Below, one piece after another: positions 35,799-45,315 of a DNA stretch of 61,577 nucleotides; the stretch's first letter is position 1, and every line of letters starts with the position of its first letter. This DNA is from BOG-1112 sp964635325. GTDB lineage: Bacteria > Bdellovibrionota_B > Oligoflexia > Oligoflexales > Bog-1112. The stretch is taken from NCBI GenBank assembly GCA_964635325.1, contig CAZWOL010000008.1, positions 1 to 61,577 of the forward strand. The letters run 5' to 3'. The position numbers were made by a program, and so were the translations under genes. The notes beneath the pieces are model-generated. The model was not told where the DNA came from. It ran no database searches and saw only the letters and a program-made list of their open reading frames with translations.

Positions 35799-36830
35799 AT
35801 GCGCTTTATCGACAGAACAGAAATCTGGGTTCACTCAGGCAGTGGTGGGGATGGTATCGCCAGCTTCCGTCGCGCCCGCAATCGTCCTAAAATGGGCGTA
35901 GACGGTGGTAGCGGTGGCAAAGGTGGTAGCGTTTTCTTTTATGCTGACCCAGGCACCAACACTCTTGCTAACCTTCGCTATCGTAGTGAGTACAGAGCCG
36001 AAGATGGTATTAAAGGTGGTACCAACGACTGCACAGGTCGCTGTGGTCGAGACCTTCGCATTCAAGTTCCTTTGGGGACGCTCTTTTACAATGCTGAAAC
36101 AAATGAAAAGCTCGGCGAGATCACAAGTACCGAAAGTGATCTTGAAATTGCTAAGGGCGGAGCTGGGGGACTCGGCAATTCTGTCTTTGTGACCTCTATT
36201 GTTCGAGCGCCCCGCACCTTCACTCGGGGAGAAAAAGGTCAGACCTTACGTCTACGCCTTGAACTCAAAGTTCTGGCTGATGTTGGCCTTGCAGGTATGC
36301 CTAATGCAGGCAAGTCGACTTTATTGAGTCGACTGAGTCAGGCCAAACCCAAAATCGCAGATTACCCTTTTACGACACTTCATCCCATGTTGGGTGTTAC
36401 AGAGGACCCAGTTAGCGGCCGCTCGTTTGTTGTTGCCGATATTCCAGGTCTTATCGAAGGTGCAAGTCGCGGTAAGGGACTTGGATTTGAATTTTTGCGA
36501 CACCTAGAACGAACTAAAATCATTGCTTATGTTATCGATTCAACAGGTGAAGATGTCCTCAAAAATTTCCATGATTTGCAACACGAGCTCTTCACTTATA
36601 ATGAGGCTTTCCGAAAGAAGCTGGGCGTAGTTGTTCTCAATAAAGCAGACCTACTCAGCGATGAAGAACGCGAGAAGACTCTCAAAGCTTTTGCTGAAAT
36701 CTCAATTCCTGCTGTTTCTATTTCAGCAGTGACAGGACAGGGCTTGCAAACTTTAATGCATACCTTGGGCGATGAGCTTGAAAGGTTGAAAAACGAAGAC
36801 AATGGTTCACACTCCATCATCGAAGCCTGA
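35799..36830 (+). CDS. obg: Obg GTPase (CgtA)
   Basis: GTPase for 50S ribosome maturation and stress response, 343 residues. The glycine-rich Obg fold at the start (RTEIWVHSGSGGDGIASFRR, GGSGGKGGSVFF) leads to a GTPase domain with P-loop GMPNAGKSTL (near residue 166), switch DYPFTTLHPMLGV, DIPGLIEGASRGKGLG and NKADLLS. It lacks the long C-terminal tail of some homologues. ATG at 35799 is chosen since the longer frame runs through the terminator. The next gene nadD overlaps by 29 bp. Confidence 0.96.
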   Translation: MRFIDRTEIWVHSGSGGDGIASFRRARNRPKMGVDGGSGGKGGSVFFYADPGTNTLANLRYRSEYRAEDGIKGGTNDCTGRCGRDLRIQVPLGTLFYNAETNEKLGEITSTESDLEIAKGGAGGLGNSVFVTSIVRAPRTFTRGEKGQTLRLRLELKVLADVGLAGMPNAGKSTLLSRLSQAKPKIADYPFTTLHPMLGVTEDPVSGRSFVVADIPGLIEGASRGKGLGFEFLRHLERTKIIAYVIDSTGEDVLKNFHDLQHELFTYNEAFRKKLGVVVLNKADLLSDEEREKTLKAFAEISIPAVSISAVTGQGLQTLMHTLGDELERLKNEDNGSHSIIEA

Positions 36831-37482
36831 GATCCTTATTTTCGGTGGCACATTTGACCCCCCACACCGCGGTCACCTTGAATGCTTAGAGATCGCAAAA
36901 TCCTACTTTCCTGCTGCAGAAATTTTTGTACTGCCAGCATTCCTTCCTCCTCTAGCAGCGACACAAACTAAGACCCCAACAGCTAGCTTTGATCAACGCA
37001 TAGCTATGTGCGCATTAGCTTTTGCATCATGTATTGGGAAAGATCATATTCTTGATCTCGAAAGCACTCTCAGCACGCCCAATTACACAGTTCAAACTCT
37101 ACGAGCACTTCGCAAACGTTTTCCAAATCAGTCTCTTGCCTGGATCATGGGCCTTGACCAGCTAGAGCGCTTTGATCGATGGTCTGAGCCTACAGAAATC
37201 CTACGACTTGCATCCTTGGTTCTACTACCTCGGGACGGAGGGAATTTTCAAATGCTGGCGCAAAATCTTGCAAGCAGACTTGGTTTTAAAGTCGAAGATT
37301 GCTCAGCACAACATGCCAAATATGAGAATTTATCTCCGCTATTCTTTTTGCCAACACTAACAAGCCCAATTGCAAGTCGTGATATTCGCCGGTCTTTAGA
37401 AGAAAACGCGGCTAGCAAATCTCCATACCTTTCTGATTCTGTACACAAATATATTAGCGAACATAGACTCTACGTTTCCTAG
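36802..37482 (+). CDS. nadD: Nicotinate-nucleotide adenylyltransferase
   Basis: Transfers AMP from ATP to nicotinate mononucleotide in NAD synthesis. 226 residues. The nucleotidyltransferase signature GGTFDPPHRGHLECLEIA is near residue 16 and IMGLDQLERFDRWSEP in the middle. The C-terminal ISSTxxR-type motif is present as SPIASRDIRRSL, slightly altered. Start overlaps obg. Confidence 0.94.
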   Translation: MVHTPSSKPEILIFGGTFDPPHRGHLECLEIAKSYFPAAEIFVLPAFLPPLAATQTKTPTASFDQRIAMCALAFASCIGKDHILDLESTLSTPNYTVQTLRALRKRFPNQSLAWIMGLDQLERFDRWSEPTEILRLASLVLLPRDGGNFQMLAQNLASRLGFKVEDCSAQHAKYENLSPLFFLPTLTSPIASRDIRRSLEENAASKSPYLSDSVHKYISEHRLYVS

Positions 37483-37515
37483 GACGAATTTTCAAAAGCA
37501 TGACAAAGAAACGAA

Positions 37516-38136
37516 ATGTTTTTCGCATGCCTAAATTGCAACCAACCCCTTGTAGAGGAAGCTGCTCCCTTTCTCTGCCTACAATGTTACTGCAACCTGC
37601 GACCAGCTGAGATACAGCCCCCCTTCCACAGCGTTTACCGCTACAATAAAATTTTGCGCAAGCTGATTTTGGCAGTAAAGATCGAAGCCAATCATCGCGC
37701 ATTTGTCTGTCTTCGCTATCTTCTTTTAAACTCAGCGACAACAAAAGACTTGTGTTCCAATGCTGACAGGATTATTTCCGCCCCCTCCAGTTTTTGGTCA
37801 CGCATGCGAGGACGCTTTGATTTGTCCTGGATGCTAGCGGATGCACTTTCCAAAGAGCATTCCATACCTATGGAACGAGCGCCTTGGCACCTCTACTGGC
37901 AGACTAAGAAACGATCCCAGCTCGAAGGACGTGAGGCTGTTGTCATGCCTCCGTTAGTCACGGTGCAAAATGCCCCCGTTACTATTTTGTTTGATGACGT
38001 TGTTACCACCGGACATACGCTGCGTAAAATGAGTGAGGCCTTGGGGGAAATGAGCTTTCTGTATTTAACACTGGGCAACGCTGTGACTCTTGGGCGCCGA
38101 GAGATCAGAACACGACAATTCGAGCTGGAAAGCTAG
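37516..38136 (+). CDS. ComF-family phosphoribosyltransferase-like protein
   Basis: 206 residues. N-terminal cysteine pairs CLNCNQ and CLQCYC can form the ComF zinc ribbon. The C-terminal phosphoribosyltransferase loop is VTILFDDVVTTGHTL near residue 157, and RMRGRFDLSWMLADAL stands in the middle. ComF is required for DNA uptake in some naturally competent bacteria and is found beyond them; no other competence gene is present in the window. 33 bp after nadD. Confidence 0.85.
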   Translation: MFFACLNCNQPLVEEAAPFLCLQCYCNLRPAEIQPPFHSVYRYNKILRKLILAVKIEANHRAFVCLRYLLLNSATTKDLCSNADRIISAPSSFWSRMRGRFDLSWMLADALSKEHSIPMERAPWHLYWQTKKRSQLEGREAVVMPPLVTVQNAPVTILFDDVVTTGHTLRKMSEALGEMSFLYLTLGNAVTLGRREIRTRQFELES

Positions 38137-38170
38137 CTTTCCATTCGCTAAAGTCACCTAAAATTAATGA

Positions 38171-38206
38171 GGATACTCCGCCCGCTCCGCCCTCGGAGTC
38201 CTTTTT
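38171..38206 (+). terminator. Probable terminator after the comF-like gene
   Basis: GGATACTCCG and CGGAGTCC pair as GGA-CTCCG with a two-base bulge, loop of 13 bases, followed by TTTTT at 38202-38206. It lies just before the mutS ribosome site. Confidence 0.65.
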
Positions 38207-38238
38207 CCTCGCGCTAAATGTGCTCGGAGGCTTTTGCA

Positions 38239-40857
38239 ATGACACCTATGTTACGACAGTATTTTGATCTTAAAGAACGCTGCCCAGATGCTGTCCTTTT
38301 TTTTCGGATGGGTGACTTCTATGAAATCTTTGGCAATGACGCGCTTGAAGTCGCCCCCCTTCTCAATATAGTGCTCGCCAGGCGTGAAAAAAGTGAGAAT
38401 GGTGCAACTGTGTTTTGTGGTGTGCCACATCATAGCGCTCGCACTTATTGGCTTAAACTTCTTAAACTGAATTACAAAATTGCCATTGCGGACCAGGTTG
38501 AGGATGCCGCACAAGCTAAAGGTTTGGTTAAACGCGATATAACAAAGTACCTGACTCCAGCTTGTATCGACGACTTAGAAGGTCTGCAATCCGACAAACC
38601 TAACCATCTGATGTTTGTTCATGAAGATGCTGACTCGAAATTGTGGGTTGCCGGACTTGCGGACGTATCAACCGGAGAACTACGCGTTGGTGATGTTGGA
38701 ACTCTTGATGACCTTGCTCGGGAAATTGAGACCCATAAACCCAAAGAGGTTTTAGTGCGTCGCTTTCTAATCCCCATTTTGAAAGCAAAGCTAAGCAATT
38801 ATCTCAATCAAGAGCCGTTGCTTTTTACTCCTATGCCGGAAGCCATATTACGAGATGAGGCTGCTCAAAAAGCTTTGCTCCGCAGAATCCTAGCGAATGA
38901 CTCTATTCCTTTTGCGCTCAAATCTCCAGAGACTGCTGTTGCTGCAGTTTCTGCTGTACTTACTCATCTGAGTGATTTGAAATTCAGTCTTGAACCCTTT
39001 CTCAGTATTTTTCCTTTGCATGAATCTGAGCGTTCTCCGTTGGGTAGCATCGCGACCAATGACCTGGAAATCTTTAGCACAACACGCATGCGTCAGCAGA
39101 AGGGCTCCCTCTTTCATGAAGTCAATTACTGTCTCAGTCCGATGGGTGCGCGTTTGCTCCGTTGGAGCCTAGTAAACCCTCTTCTTAACAAAGAGAAAAT
39201 TCGCGAAAGCCATGAATGGGTTGCGAAACTTGTCAATTTAGGTGAACAAAAGTTAGAAGACTACCGTTCCATTCTAAAGGGCATTGTTGATATTGAGCGT
39301 CTTTTTGTAAAAGTTCTTTCTAGAACAATCAAGGCGCGAGAGCTTGCTGCCATTCGAGACAGCTTGCTTAAAATCACTTCCCTTCATGAAAAACTAAGTT
39401 CTGAGCCTACGCTTCCTCGTGAGAGCGAACAACAGAGCTGCATTGCACATTTGAATCAGGCGCGTGAATTTTTAAGGCTACTGAACGAAGCTTTGAAAGT
39501 CGATGTTGGCAATCTCGGCAACGGGGATGAGATTTTCACGCACACCTACGATATCGACTTGGATGACAAAAATGAACTTTCTAAAAATGGTGAAAAAAAG
39601 GTCGAGGACTATCAGGAAGCGTTAAAAACAAAAACTGGAATACCCAGTCTTAAAATCAAAACACATAAGACGTTTGGTCTTTTGATCGAAGTAACCAAAA
39701 GTCATCTCAACAAAATCCCCGAACAATTCATTCGCCAACAAACCATGGTGAACTGTGAACGCTTCATTACTGTCGAATTACAAGAATTAAGCAATTCTTT
39801 GATCACAGCAAAAGAAGATGCGCTTGCTCGGGAACTCTTTCTTTTTGAAAAGCTCCTGCAAAATTTGAGTGCTTACACAAGCGAAATTAAAAATGTATCT
39901 GCCGGTCTTGCAAAATGCGACATGCTTCTTTCCTTTGCATGGCTTGCCTTACAAAGGAATTTTTGCCGTCCTGATCTTAGTTCTGACCAGACTCTCGAGC
40001 TCCTTTCAGTCCGGCATCCTACCGTTGAAAGCTTTGTAGGTGCGCATAACTTTGTACCAAACGACATCGTTCTGCATGGACCTAAAAAGCACATGCTGAT
40101 CACCGGCCCCAATATGGGAGGCAAATCGACAACGATGCGGACTGTTGCAATTTGTGCAATCCTGAATCAATGTGGATCTTTCGTACCTGCAAAATCAGCC
40201 AAGCTACCCATTTTTGATCAGATCTTCACCCGAGTTGGTGCTTCCGATGATCTTGTTAAAGGTCTATCTACATTCATGGTAGAAATGACGGAAACTGCTG
40301 TCATTCTTCGCCTTGCAACCGAACGTAGCCTTGTCATTTTGGATGAAGTCGGCCGTGGCACATCGACCGAAGATGGTCTTGCTATTGCGACAGCTGTTCT
40401 ACAAAGCCTTGTGGCAAAAGCAAAATCATGGACATTCTTCGCAACGCATTATCATGAACTCGTCCAGTTTGCGCAAAATCTAGAGTATGTCTGCATTTTC
40501 CAAACCGAAGTTTTGAAAAAAAATGATGAGATTAAATTCTCTCACCGCCTTGTCGAAGGAGCTAGTGGCAGCTCCTATGGGATCGAAGTTGCCAAGCTTG
40601 CCGGAATTCCGGATTCTGTAATTCTGCAAGCTCGCGAATTCCTAGCAAGATCGAAAGGTCATGAGCCCGCCCATCACAAAGCCTCTGAAGACAAGGATTT
40701 GGCAGTGAATCATCACAAGATCATCGATAGCCTCGAACGTATTTCCATCAACCGCACGACCCCTCTCCAAGCGTTGAATATTATTCATAAGCTTAAAGAA
40801 ATGCTCGATGGTCGTGCGGAAAGAAGCCTATTTCCTGATGGACAATCCTTATTCTAG
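38239..40857 (+). CDS. mutS: DNA mismatch repair protein MutS
   Basis: Mismatch recognition ATPase, 872 residues. The mismatch-contact motif FFRMGDFYEIFG lies near residue 26. The ATPase has Walker A ITGPNMGGKSTTMRT (about residue 622), RSLVILDEVGRGTSTEDGLA and FFATHYHEL. Length and order match the MutS1 family. The ATG at 38239 follows GGAGG by nine bases, preferred to the upstream 38218. No mutL is adjacent. Confidence 0.97.
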   Translation: MTPMLRQYFDLKERCPDAVLFFRMGDFYEIFGNDALEVAPLLNIVLARREKSENGATVFCGVPHHSARTYWLKLLKLNYKIAIADQVEDAAQAKGLVKRDITKYLTPACIDDLEGLQSDKPNHLMFVHEDADSKLWVAGLADVSTGELRVGDVGTLDDLAREIETHKPKEVLVRRFLIPILKAKLSNYLNQEPLLFTPMPEAILRDEAAQKALLRRILANDSIPFALKSPETAVAAVSAVLTHLSDLKFSLEPFLSIFPLHESERSPLGSIATNDLEIFSTTRMRQQKGSLFHEVNYCLSPMGARLLRWSLVNPLLNKEKIRESHEWVAKLVNLGEQKLEDYRSILKGIVDIERLFVKVLSRTIKARELAAIRDSLLKITSLHEKLSSEPTLPRESEQQSCIAHLNQAREFLRLLNEALKVDVGNLGNGDEIFTHTYDIDLDDKNELSKNGEKKVEDYQEALKTKTGIPSLKIKTHKTFGLLIEVTKSHLNKIPEQFIRQQTMVNCERFITVELQELSNSLITAKEDALARELFLFEKLLQNLSAYTSEIKNVSAGLAKCDMLLSFAWLALQRNFCRPDLSSDQTLELLSVRHPTVESFVGAHNFVPNDIVLHGPKKHMLITGPNMGGKSTTMRTVAICAILNQCGSFVPAKSAKLPIFDQIFTRVGASDDLVKGLSTFMVEMTETAVILRLATERSLVILDEVGRGTSTEDGLAIATAVLQSLVAKAKSWTFFATHYHELVQFAQNLEYVCIFQTEVLKKNDEIKFSHRLVEGASGSSYGIEVAKLAGIPDSVILQAREFLARSKGHEPAHHKASEDKDLAVNHHKIIDSLERISINRTTPLQALNIIHKLKEMLDGRAERSLFPDGQSLF

Positions 40858-40909
40858 GTCTTAGTATTAGGTACTTAAATCGTTGTACTTTTTAGATGCA
40901 AATTGTTTA

Positions 40910-41033
40910 TTGAGGTCTAGATTGTTAGGTTCACGGGGCGCTGCTAGTGAAATACGCGCAGTTGGCAAATAGCCGACCTGAGCATACGCGTTGAAACAGC
41001 AGAAACGCAGTGGAATTAACAATCTGACCTCAA
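40910..41033 (+). repeat. Structured inverted-repeat element upstream of the DksA-like gene
   Basis: Near-perfect long arms TTGAGGTCTAGATTGTTA (40910-40927) and TAACAATCTGACCTCAA (41017-41033), one bulged base. Inside, further arms nest in order: TTCAC/GTGGA, GCG-CTGCT/AGCAG-CGC, ACGCG/CGCGT and a tip GTTGGC/GCCGAC with loop AAATA. The whole 124 bases could fold as a single interrupted rod. It is in the dksA-like 5' region and could be a leader RNA, a separate small RNA or a small mobile inverted-repeat element. It matches neither tRNA nor SRP RNA features. Confidence 0.55.
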
Positions 41034-41062
41034 GAATACGTTTAATATGAAGGTTGCTTAAC

Positions 41063-41518
41063 ATGGGACATGTTTCAAGACTCCCGGGATCTCTCCAATC
41101 AGATGATGAAATCGCAAAATCACCACTCTTTACTCATGAAGAACTCAAAGCACTTCGAGATATTCTGTTTAAAGAACGAGATAAAATACTTTTTAAAGCT
41201 CGAGACGCTGTTAAAGCAGGTAGCATTCGAGTCGATGCCAACGAAATGATGGATGAAGTCGATTTAGCGACGGTAACTATTGAACAAGATTTGACCTTCC
41301 GTTTGTTAGATCGCGAAAGAAAATTGCTTTCCGAAATCGAACACGCTCTTATTAAAATTAAGAATGGTGAATTCGGATACTGCGAAGGAACAGGCGAACC
41401 TATTCCAAAGCGACGTTTGGAACTAACCCCTTGGACTCGCCATAGCGTTAAGCACAAAGAGCAGTTGGAAAAACGCAAGAAAACCGGTCGAGGCGTCGCT
41501 GACGAAGAGTTAGACTAG
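41063..41518 (+). CDS. DksA/TraR-family protein with reduced zinc finger
   Basis: 151 residues. Long N-terminal coiled coil (about 25-110) followed by the DksA-type finger region GEFGYCEGTGEPIPKRRLEL. DksA binds the RNA polymerase secondary channel with ppGpp to tune rRNA and stress transcription. Only one cysteine of the four zinc ligands remains here, as in zinc-independent DksA forms. The tip aspartates of the coiled coil appear as MDEVDLAT. ATG at 41063 with AAGG nine bases upstream is preferred over the TTG at 41054. Confidence 0.85.
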   Translation: MGHVSRLPGSLQSDDEIAKSPLFTHEELKALRDILFKERDKILFKARDAVKAGSIRVDANEMMDEVDLATVTIEQDLTFRLLDRERKLLSEIEHALIKIKNGEFGYCEGTGEPIPKRRLELTPWTRHSVKHKEQLEKRKKTGRGVADEELD

Positions 41519-42708
41519 CAGCCTGTTGGTGTGCTGAGGCTAATTGATGTTACAAAGGAGTCTGCCAAGTCGTTATATGATTTGCAGACTTCATCGATCT
41601 TGCTCTGCTGCGCAGCACGTTGATCCGCAGGGATAGATTTGACAAAACTATCGATCGATTTACCGAGAGTTCCTGTCACTTTGGTCAAAAACTGATCTTT
41701 CAATGCCTGCGTCTGCCCACCAATATTGTTTTCAACCTTACCTGCTTTACTGATCGCAGTTTCCAAAGTCGTAAGTACACCTTTGATTTTAGAGATCATG
41801 GATGGCGGGAAGTTTTCGATAGCACCAAGAGCAGCGACAGTTGTATTGATGTTTTGCATCAATTCACTCAACATCGTATTCGTAGAACTTACATCCAAAA
41901 TTTTATCTGTTGCTGTCTTAAGCTCTGTTACAGCTTGCGCATATGATGCTGCATTCTCTACTGTAAACTTTGTAGACTGAATAGTCGACACACGGCGCAA
42001 GAGATTATTGGGAGGTGTTGCTGTTGTTGGGTTGGAATAGTTGATTACGGAATTAAAAACAAGAGCTTCAAGAAAATGAGCCATTGCATAGGTAAAATGA
42101 ACCTGAGCGCTACCTGTCTTTATTGCAGTTGTAACCTTGGAGCAAGAGTCCCGAGTATCTGCTGAAGAGTCCGTCACCTGGTTTGACACGAAGGGACAAA
42201 GAACATTGATCGCTTTGTTAAGATATCGAAGGCTTTTGACTTTATAGCGTGGGCTGTCGACATTAGTCACCAATCCTGGTACGGATGGATAATAAACATC
42301 AATTCCTGTAAAGAAGCTATTTGTAGATTGATTTAGAGTTCCTAAATTGGAAAAATCTTCATCACTAATTTTAACAAGATCACTTAAAGATCCAAATACG
42401 TCTCCTGCTTGAGTATTGTTTTGATCTGTAGGGGTATTTAGATCTGTCGCAATTCGGCCCGCAATATCTAAAAGAGATACCTCTCCCTGAGCTAGATAGA
42501 TGTTCGACAGAAGTTGCGCCGCCTCGAGATTCTCAGGGTTGAGATCATAAGCTTCTTGTGCTTTCTTCTCGGCCTCTTCAAGTTCATCTCGATCTAAATC
42601 AATACGAGCTAGTTGCAGCTTGGTATCAATTCTTTCTTGGTCAGCCTTGCTAACAAGTAGCTTTCCGCAACCACTAAAAACAAAACACACAAGCCAAAAA
42701 TAACGCAT
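41515..42708 (-). CDS. Lipoprotein with TPR-like N-terminal part, function unknown
   Basis: 397 residues. Signal with lipobox FSGC around residue 14 predicts lipidation. Residues about 25-75 contain a TPR-like pair of helices (DELEEAEKKAQEAYDLNPEN). The rest is helical, rich in Ser/Thr/Asn, ending in Cys; a few cysteines mid-protein could form disulfides. No enzymatic motif. It overlaps the DksA-like gene tail by 4 bp and is followed upstream by the FtsB-like gene 9 bp away. Confidence 0.78.
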   Translation of the reverse strand: MRYFWLVCFVFSGCGKLLVSKADQERIDTKLQLARIDLDRDELEEAEKKAQEAYDLNPENLEAAQLLSNIYLAQGEVSLLDIAGRIATDLNTPTDQNNTQAGDVFGSLSDLVKISDEDFSNLGTLNQSTNSFFTGIDVYYPSVPGLVTNVDSPRYKVKSLRYLNKAINVLCPFVSNQVTDSSADTRDSCSKVTTAIKTGSAQVHFTYAMAHFLEALVFNSVINYSNPTTATPPNNLLRRVSTIQSTKFTVENAASYAQAVTELKTATDKILDVSSTNTMLSELMQNINTTVAALGAIENFPPSMISKIKGVLTTLETAISKAGKVENNIGGQTQALKDQFLTKVTGTLGKSIDSFVKSIPADQRAAQQSKIDEVCKSYNDLADSFVTSISLSTPTGC

Positions 42709-42717
42709 GGAACCCCC

Positions 42718-43011
42718 TTAATCAGCGAAAAAAATGATACTTTCGCCCGTCTCTGTCGCATGATATTTTTCTTTATAAACTTTCTTTGCGTAAACTTTGG
42801 AGGTCTTTATTTTGAGAATTTCTTCCTCTAACGCATCTGTTTCTTTACGCAATCTTTGCACTGCTTCTCGTAGATGATCTCGGCTTTTTCGTAGCGCAAA
42901 ATAGTTCTCAGTCGTTCCATCACCTCGAAGTATGCCAATGAAAAGCACACTAATGACGAGAACGACCCAAAATTTAAATAAAGAAGGAAGTAGAGACTTC
43001 GGTTTCTTCAT
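42718..43011 (-). CDS. FtsB/DivIC-like septum formation initiator
   Basis: 97 residues with the FtsB layout: basic N-terminus, one membrane segment (about 13-30), a coiled coil (about 38-75, EAVQRLRKETDALEEEILKI) and a short conserved end YHATETGESIIFF. FtsB bridges FtsQ and FtsL at the division septum. Small proteins of this build are easy to confuse, but the C-terminal GE-I-F ending is characteristic. Confidence 0.8.
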   Translation of the reverse strand: MKKPKSLLPSLFKFWVVLVISVLFIGILRGDGTTENYFALRKSRDHLREAVQRLRKETDALEEEILKIKTSKVYAKKVYKEKYHATETGESIIFFAD

Positions 43012-43098
43012 TTTTAAATGCCACTGAAAGACTATCGATCCTGAGATTTGTCTAAATTATAGCATTAGGATGGAGATGTTGCTATGGGTGAGGAACAA

Positions 43099-45228
43099 CT
43101 ACCTACGTATTTTATGCTGAGCGATGGTTCTAAGTTGGGTAAAATTGACTTTGCGAACGCCAAAGTCCCAGAAATCAACGACCGCTTTTGCCACTCCAAA
43201 CTCATACTCAATCTTCTTGACCCTCCCCCGTCCATAAGCTGGATGCAGAACAAGGGACTGTTTGGAGTCCAAAGCGGGAGCTTCGTCAGAAGCTAAAAGT
43301 TTCCGGGAGGGGATATCAAAGTATTCAATAGGAATCTCTTTAAGAAAGCGAGATGGTGGATTCACCATATCTTGGGTAAAAATACGTCTTCTCTGTGCAG
43401 TAACTAAAGACACCCTCTCACGAGCACGGGTAAGACCCACATAAAAAAGCCGACGTTCTTCTTCCAAATTTTCTGGATTTTCCATGTTGTGGGAATGGGG
43501 GATTAGCCCATCTTCAACACCTACGATATATACCCGCTTGAATTCAAGTCCTTTTGCAGAGTGAAAGGTCATCAATGAAACACCCTGTTGAGCACCTTCA
43601 TCCGCACTACCTGTGTTCAAAGAGACATCGTTGATCCAGTCGATTAGTCGAGCTTCAGGGTTAGCTATTTCATATTCAGAAAGAGCAGCACCTAATTCAT
43701 GAATGTTTGCAATGCGATCCGCAAAGGAATCCGCATGCTTTTTCTGAACATACGCTTGATAATCTGTTGCATTCAAAAAGGAGCGCAACACTTCAGATAG
43801 GCTTCCTGGTTGCTCTGCAATTTTACGTAGATCCTGGATCAATACAAAGAAGTTTGCCAAGCGTGGACTAATTCTGGCTCCGCCTTCGAAAAGAAGGTTA
43901 AGGGCTTCTAGAAGCGGAACTCCATGTTCACTCGCCTTTGCTTCGAGAGCTTCCATACCCTTGTCACCGATCCCTCGAGGGGGAACATTGACAATGCGTC
44001 GAAACGCAAGATCATCTTGAGGGTTTGCCAATAAACGAAAATAACCCAATATATCTTTGATCTCAGCACGATCGTAGAATCGCAATGCACCATAGATGCG
44101 ATAGGGAATATTACTTTTGCGCAAAGCATCTTCAACTTGTCGAGACTGAGCATTGATTCGATAGAAAATTGCGACATTATCAAAGCCATAGGTGAACTGC
44201 TCAGCTTTTATTTGGTCACTTACCCAAAATGCCTCTGCAGCTGCATCATATTCCTGGCGCACGCTGATAAGAGCTCCTGGGTTATTTTCAGTCCAAAGAG
44301 TTTTTTCAGCTCGATGAACATTTTTAGCGATAAGAGCAGCTGCTGCACCTACAATATTTTTGGTACAGCGGTAGTTTTGCTCCAGTCGTATTATCTTTGC
44401 ATCTGGATAACGTTTTCGAAATTCCAAGATATTTGTTGGATCTGCTCCACGCCAACTATAGATACTTTGATCATCATCACCTACGACGAGAAGATTATGC
44501 TTGGCATTGATTAGCAAGCTGATCAACTCAACCTGAGTTGGGTTGGTATCCTGATACTCATCGATCAAGATATGATGAAAGCGGCTTTGCATACGCTGTC
44601 GCACGAACTCATTTCGTTTGAGCAAGACCAACACGTTCATCAATAGATCATCAAAGTCCATTGCATTGCAGCTTGCGAGCATTTCCTGATAGCGCTTATA
44701 AACCTGCACGCCCATCGGAGGGAAAAAGCGTTCATGTTTAGCAGCTTCATCTGGAAACCAGCCCATCATCTTTGCTTTACTGATCGCTGTTAGATATTCC
44801 GCAACCGGGTTCTTGTCGACCTTGATTTTCAATTGTTCGAGAATCTTTTTCACGGTGGACTTTGAATCACCATCATCAAATATTGTAAAATTTGAAGTGA
44901 AACCAAGCTCAACAGCAAATTCACGAAGCCAACGTGCACACAAAGAGTGAAAGGTTCCAATGGGGACACTTTCACCTTGCAAACTCCATGACTTGACACG
45001 TTCACGCATCTCTTGAGCAGCCTTATTCGTAAAGGTCATTGCAAGTATAGAACGGGGATGAAATCCTCGTTCTAGCAACACTGCAATACGAGCACTGATA
45101 ACACGGGTCTTACCGCTTCCCGCTCCTGCAAAAACGACCAAGGGCCCGTCACCGTGCAGAACAGCTTCCTTCTGCGGCTCATTTAATTGAGAGATAATAT
45201 GTTCAATAGTCGGAGAATGCGTATTCAT
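43099..45228 (-). CDS. UvrD/PcrA-type DNA helicase
   Basis: Superfamily 1A 3'-5' helicase in repair, 709 residues. Walker A AGAGSGKTRV (Lys40), DEYQDTNPTQ, VGDDDQSIYSWRGAD, LEQNYRC, MTFHSAKGLEF and VGLTRARERV are all present in order. The C-terminal Tudor-like tail (YGRGRVKKIEYEFGVAKAVV) favours PcrA/UvrD. ATG at 45228 follows AAGGA by seven bases. Either UvrD or PcrA could be used as the name. Confidence 0.95.
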   Translation of the reverse strand: MNTHSPTIEHIISQLNEPQKEAVLHGDGPLVVFAGAGSGKTRVISARIAVLLERGFHPRSILAMTFTNKAAQEMRERVKSWSLQGESVPIGTFHSLCARWLREFAVELGFTSNFTIFDDGDSKSTVKKILEQLKIKVDKNPVAEYLTAISKAKMMGWFPDEAAKHERFFPPMGVQVYKRYQEMLASCNAMDFDDLLMNVLVLLKRNEFVRQRMQSRFHHILIDEYQDTNPTQVELISLLINAKHNLLVVGDDDQSIYSWRGADPTNILEFRKRYPDAKIIRLEQNYRCTKNIVGAAAALIAKNVHRAEKTLWTENNPGALISVRQEYDAAAEAFWVSDQIKAEQFTYGFDNVAIFYRINAQSRQVEDALRKSNIPYRIYGALRFYDRAEIKDILGYFRLLANPQDDLAFRRIVNVPPRGIGDKGMEALEAKASEHGVPLLEALNLLFEGGARISPRLANFFVLIQDLRKIAEQPGSLSEVLRSFLNATDYQAYVQKKHADSFADRIANIHELGAALSEYEIANPEARLIDWINDVSLNTGSADEGAQQGVSLMTFHSAKGLEFKRVYIVGVEDGLIPHSHNMENPENLEEERRLFYVGLTRARERVSLVTAQRRRIFTQDMVNPPSRFLKEIPIEYFDIPSRKLLASDEAPALDSKQSLVLHPAYGRGRVKKIEYEFGVAKAVVDFWDFGVRKVNFTQLRTIAQHKIRR

Positions 45229-45315
45229 TAAAAATCCTTGGTACATATAGCAGAGCCACTTTCCGACAAAAGCGGAGGCAGCTCTAGGGATGCAAAATTC
45301 TTTGAATGCAATTAG

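Noticed and set aside
45247..45315. Hairpin AGAGC...GCTCT between glmS and pcrA as a terminator
   Set aside because: The stem is short and interrupted and no T run follows on the minus strand.
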